Positions 62,149 through 64,000 of a DNA stretch of 64,000 nucleotides are shown here, one piece after another. The DNA is taken from contig NZ_CP022112.1 of assembly GCF_000730165.1 (NCBI RefSeq), positions 372,001-436,000 of the forward strand, given 5' to 3'. The notes under the pieces are model-generated. The model saw only the letters and a program-made list of their open reading frames with translations, made no database searches and was not told the origin of the DNA. The stretch comes from Nitrospirillum viridazoti CBAmc (GTDB lineage Bacteria > Pseudomonadota > Alphaproteobacteria > Azospirillales > Azospirillaceae). A program made the position numbers and the translations under genes. Position 1 is the first letter of the stretch. The number at the start of each line of letters is the position of its first letter.

Positions 62149-62566
62149 GCTTGCTCCGACGGTTTTCGGCTGCGGCCCATCATGATAGGGCGACGGGGGA
62201 AAGAGGGTATCGGAAACAGGCCCCCCTTCGGTTGCCAGTTCCGCAGCGCCGGTGTGCACCCCCGGCAACGGCATGCCGTCGCACGGATTTAGCAACGGGA
62301 CTGTTCCGTTCTTGCAATGGCCTTGGCCGCGTTTTCCTCGGACGATGTGGCTGTCGGGACATGCGGCGCCAACCATCACCCAGCGCCACCAGCCAGCGGA
62401 CGATAGCGGAACTGGTGAAAATTACCGTCCTGGTGGCACGGTCCTGCTGGACGGATGCCGAAATAACCGCAGTCGCATCCAAGGTCCCGTACCGCAAGGT
62501 ACGCGGCTCACAAGCGACATAACAAATAGCAGGGGGCACTAATGTTTCAGGTAAGGGGGACTCTTT
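62149..62566. promoter_or_regulatory. Divergent spacer with small palindromes
   Basis: This 418-bp gap separates divergent amidohydrolase and TonB-receptor genes and must hold their promoters. It contains a perfect 12-bp palindrome ACGGCATGCCGT (62268-62279) and the dyad CGTACC-GCAA-GGTACG (62488-62503) close to the receptor start. AT-rich bases just before the receptor (ACATAACAAATAG) could include a -10. I see no credible gene in the gap. Confidence 0.45.
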
Positions 62567-64000
62567 ATGTCTGAACGTCATCCGCGTACCAGCCGCTTGC
62601 CGGTCCGTCGCGCCGGCCTGGCCTTTCTTGTTCTCTCAGCTGCCCCGGCCGGCCTTGTCGTTGGCGCCACGGCGGCCTGGGCCCAGGCTCAGCCGGCGTC
62701 GGATGCGGACGGGCTCACCGAGATCATCGTGACCGCGCAGCGTCGCGGTGAAAGCATCAGCAAGGTTCCGCTGTCCGTCGCGTCCATGAGCCAGGACCAG
62801 ATGGACCAGGAGGGCATCCGCAAGATCGACGATATCGCCCGGGTGACACCCGCCCTTCGCTTCGCGCCGACGTCGGGCGTCACGGCGAACAACGGCAGCA
62901 ACATCTATATCCGCGGCCTGGCCTCGGACGTGGGCTCGGCCACCACCGCCATCTATATCGACGACACGCCTATCCAGATCCGTAACGTCGGCTACTACGG
63001 CGGCAACCCCTATCCCAAGGTGTTCGACCTGGAGCGGGTGGAGGTGCTGCGCGGGCCGCAGGGCACCTTGTTCGGCGCCAGCGCGGAAGGCGGCGCCGTG
63101 CGCTTCATCACGCCCCAGCCCAGCTTCGACAAGCTGGAGATTTACTCCCGGGCGGAGGTGGCCTCCACCTACAACGGTGCCGCCAGCTATGAAGCCGGTT
63201 CCGCCGTCGGCGGGCCGATTTCCGACACCCTGGCGGTGCGTGCCAGCGCCTGGTACCAGCACAGCGGTGGCTATATCGACCAGTTGAAGCAGGGCACCAA
63301 CACCGTCATCGACAAGGACGTCAACTTCAGCGACACGCGGGAAGCCCGCCTGGCCGCCTCCTGGCGGCCGATCGAGGATCTGACGATCACGCCCAGCATC
63401 TATTACCAGCTGGAAAAGTCCAACGCCCGCAGTGACTACTGGGAAGGCTACGGCAACACCGGGGATGCCGACTACAAGACCGGTGTCGCCAACCTGGAAC
63501 CGACCCGCGACCGCTTCACCATGCCGGCCCTGGCGATGAAGTACCGGTGGGACAACATCGACATCATCTCCAACACCTCCTATTTCGAGCGTCAGCAGGA
63601 CCAGACGCTGGACTATGGCACCTATTTCTCCTTCCTGCGGTCAGGCAAGCCCTTCGGTACCTATTCCAACAAGGATCTGTCCAACACGGCCGATTACCTG
63701 ACGCTGAACCAGCGCAACCTGACTCAGGAACTGCGGGCACAGTCTTATGACAACAAGTATGTGGACTGGACGGTGGGTGCCTATTATTCCCGCACCCGGC
63801 AGTACTTCACCAACTACACGGGCTCAGGCCGTTTCCCGGGGGTGCTGGTCAACGGCTATAAGCAGTACGACAACCGCTACAGCTACGTGAACCTGGTCTC
63901 GGCCAACGACCACCAGTACGCAGGCTATGGTGCCATCGACATCAAGCCGATGGAGGACCTGAAGGTCACCCTGGCGGTGCGCTACACCTTGGATGAGTTC
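62567..64000 (+). CDS. TonB-dependent receptor (3' partial)
   Basis: The first 478 residues of a receptor whose end lies outside the window. The signal peptide ends near TAAWAQAQ. A TonB-box-like LTEIIVTAQRR is followed by the plug with IDDIARVTPALRF, NIYIRGLASDVGSATTAIYIDD and VEVLRGPQGTLFGASAEGGAVRF, then barrel strands such as VRASAWYQHSGGYIDQ. This plug type is common in sphingomonad and Caulobacter receptors for plant-derived and other small substrates. AAGGGGGA stands seven bases before the ATG. The divergent deaminase-type amidohydrolase may process the imported compound. Confidence 0.92.
   Translation, partial: MSERHPRTSRLPVRRAGLAFLVLSAAPAGLVVGATAAWAQAQPASDADGLTEIIVTAQRRGESISKVPLSVASMSQDQMDQEGIRKIDDIARVTPALRFAPTSGVTANNGSNIYIRGLASDVGSATTAIYIDDTPIQIRNVGYYGGNPYPKVFDLERVEVLRGPQGTLFGASAEGGAVRFITPQPSFDKLEIYSRAEVASTYNGAASYEAGSAVGGPISDTLAVRASAWYQHSGGYIDQLKQGTNTVIDKDVNFSDTREARLAASWRPIEDLTITPSIYYQLEKSNARSDYWEGYGNTGDADYKTGVANLEPTRDRFTMPALAMKYRWDNIDIISNTSYFERQQDQTLDYGTYFSFLRSGKPFGTYSNKDLSNTADYLTLNQRNLTQELRAQSYDNKYVDWTVGAYYSRTRQYFTNYTGSGRFPGVLVNGYKQYDNRYSYVNLVSANDHQYAGYGAIDIKPMEDLKVTLAVRYTLDEF

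Noticed and set aside
62252..62542. A 96-codon open frame in the spacer before the last TonB receptor
   Set aside because: There is no ribosome site or recognisable motif, and it crosses the dyads expected of a divergent promoter region.

Overview
This is a GC-rich (roughly 68-70% by eye) chromosomal window from what looks like an alphaproteobacterium. Very high third-position GC, an NCS1-type hybrid kinase beside a urea ABC transporter, paired MCP/CheW chemotaxis genes and large TonB-dependent receptors would suit the Azospirillaceae/Rhodospirillales, for example a Nitrospirillum-like organism. That assignment is inference. I see no rRNA, tRNA, CRISPR array, insertion sequence or prophage.

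Layout. (1) 1-7.75 kb, plus strand: a GH3 beta-glucosidase (5' end outside the window) tightly followed by an aromatic-ring degradation set (HbpS-like protein, ACMSD-type amidohydrolase, VOC extradiol dioxygenase, FAH-family hydrolase, MhpA-like FAD hydroxylase, MFS transporter). Together they suggest use of phenolic glucosides. (2) 7.8-14.0 kb, minus: a CusCBA-type copper/silver RND efflux operon led by a small exported protein, with a structured multi-hairpin element in its leader spacer. (3) 14.2-25.7 kb: urea ABC transporter urtABCDE (plus), a FitAB/VapBC toxin-antitoxin pair, then a LuxR-type response regulator, an NCS1-transporter/hybrid histidine kinase fusion and a porin (all minus). 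A near-identical 17-bp element lies upstream of urtA and of the kinase gene, and a related one upstream of the porin gene, which ties these units into one candidate regulon. (4) 26.0-31.2 kb, minus: a tight cluster of thermostable-hemolysin-family protein, acyl-CoA ligase, haem-oxygenase-like diiron protein, SDR, TPR protein and methyltransferase, which I read as an uncharacterised fatty-acyl-derived biosynthetic system. (5) 31.4-35.5 kb, minus: an overlapping operon of OmpR-type regulator, porin-like barrel, PstS-like periplasmic protein and sensor kinase. (6) 35.6-36.9 kb: a small EF-hand-like protein and an NmrA-type reductase. (7) 37.0-48.6 kb: a galactosamine/N-acetylgalactosamine-type locus (Tat-exported GH36 enzyme, DeoR/AgaR-type regulator, EamA permease, GatZ/AgaZ, AgaS, sugar kinase, TonB receptor, exported amidohydrolase) with repeated CGAAA-type operator candidates. 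(8) 48.7-60.5 kb: a chemotaxis operon (STAS, CheY, CheA, CheW, MCP, CheW, MCP, CheR, CheB on the minus strand) and a divergent soluble protein that combines degenerate MCP-like hairpins with a CheZ-like DITRQ motif and a CheZ-like C-terminal tail. (9) 60.7-64 kb: a deaminase/chlorohydrolase-type amidohydrolase and, divergently, a TonB-dependent receptor that runs off the window.

The most rewarding points are the shared cis-element that links the transporter-kinase fusion to urea uptake and a porin, the acyl ligase/diiron/hemolysin cluster, and the candidate CheZ-like phosphatase beside cheY.
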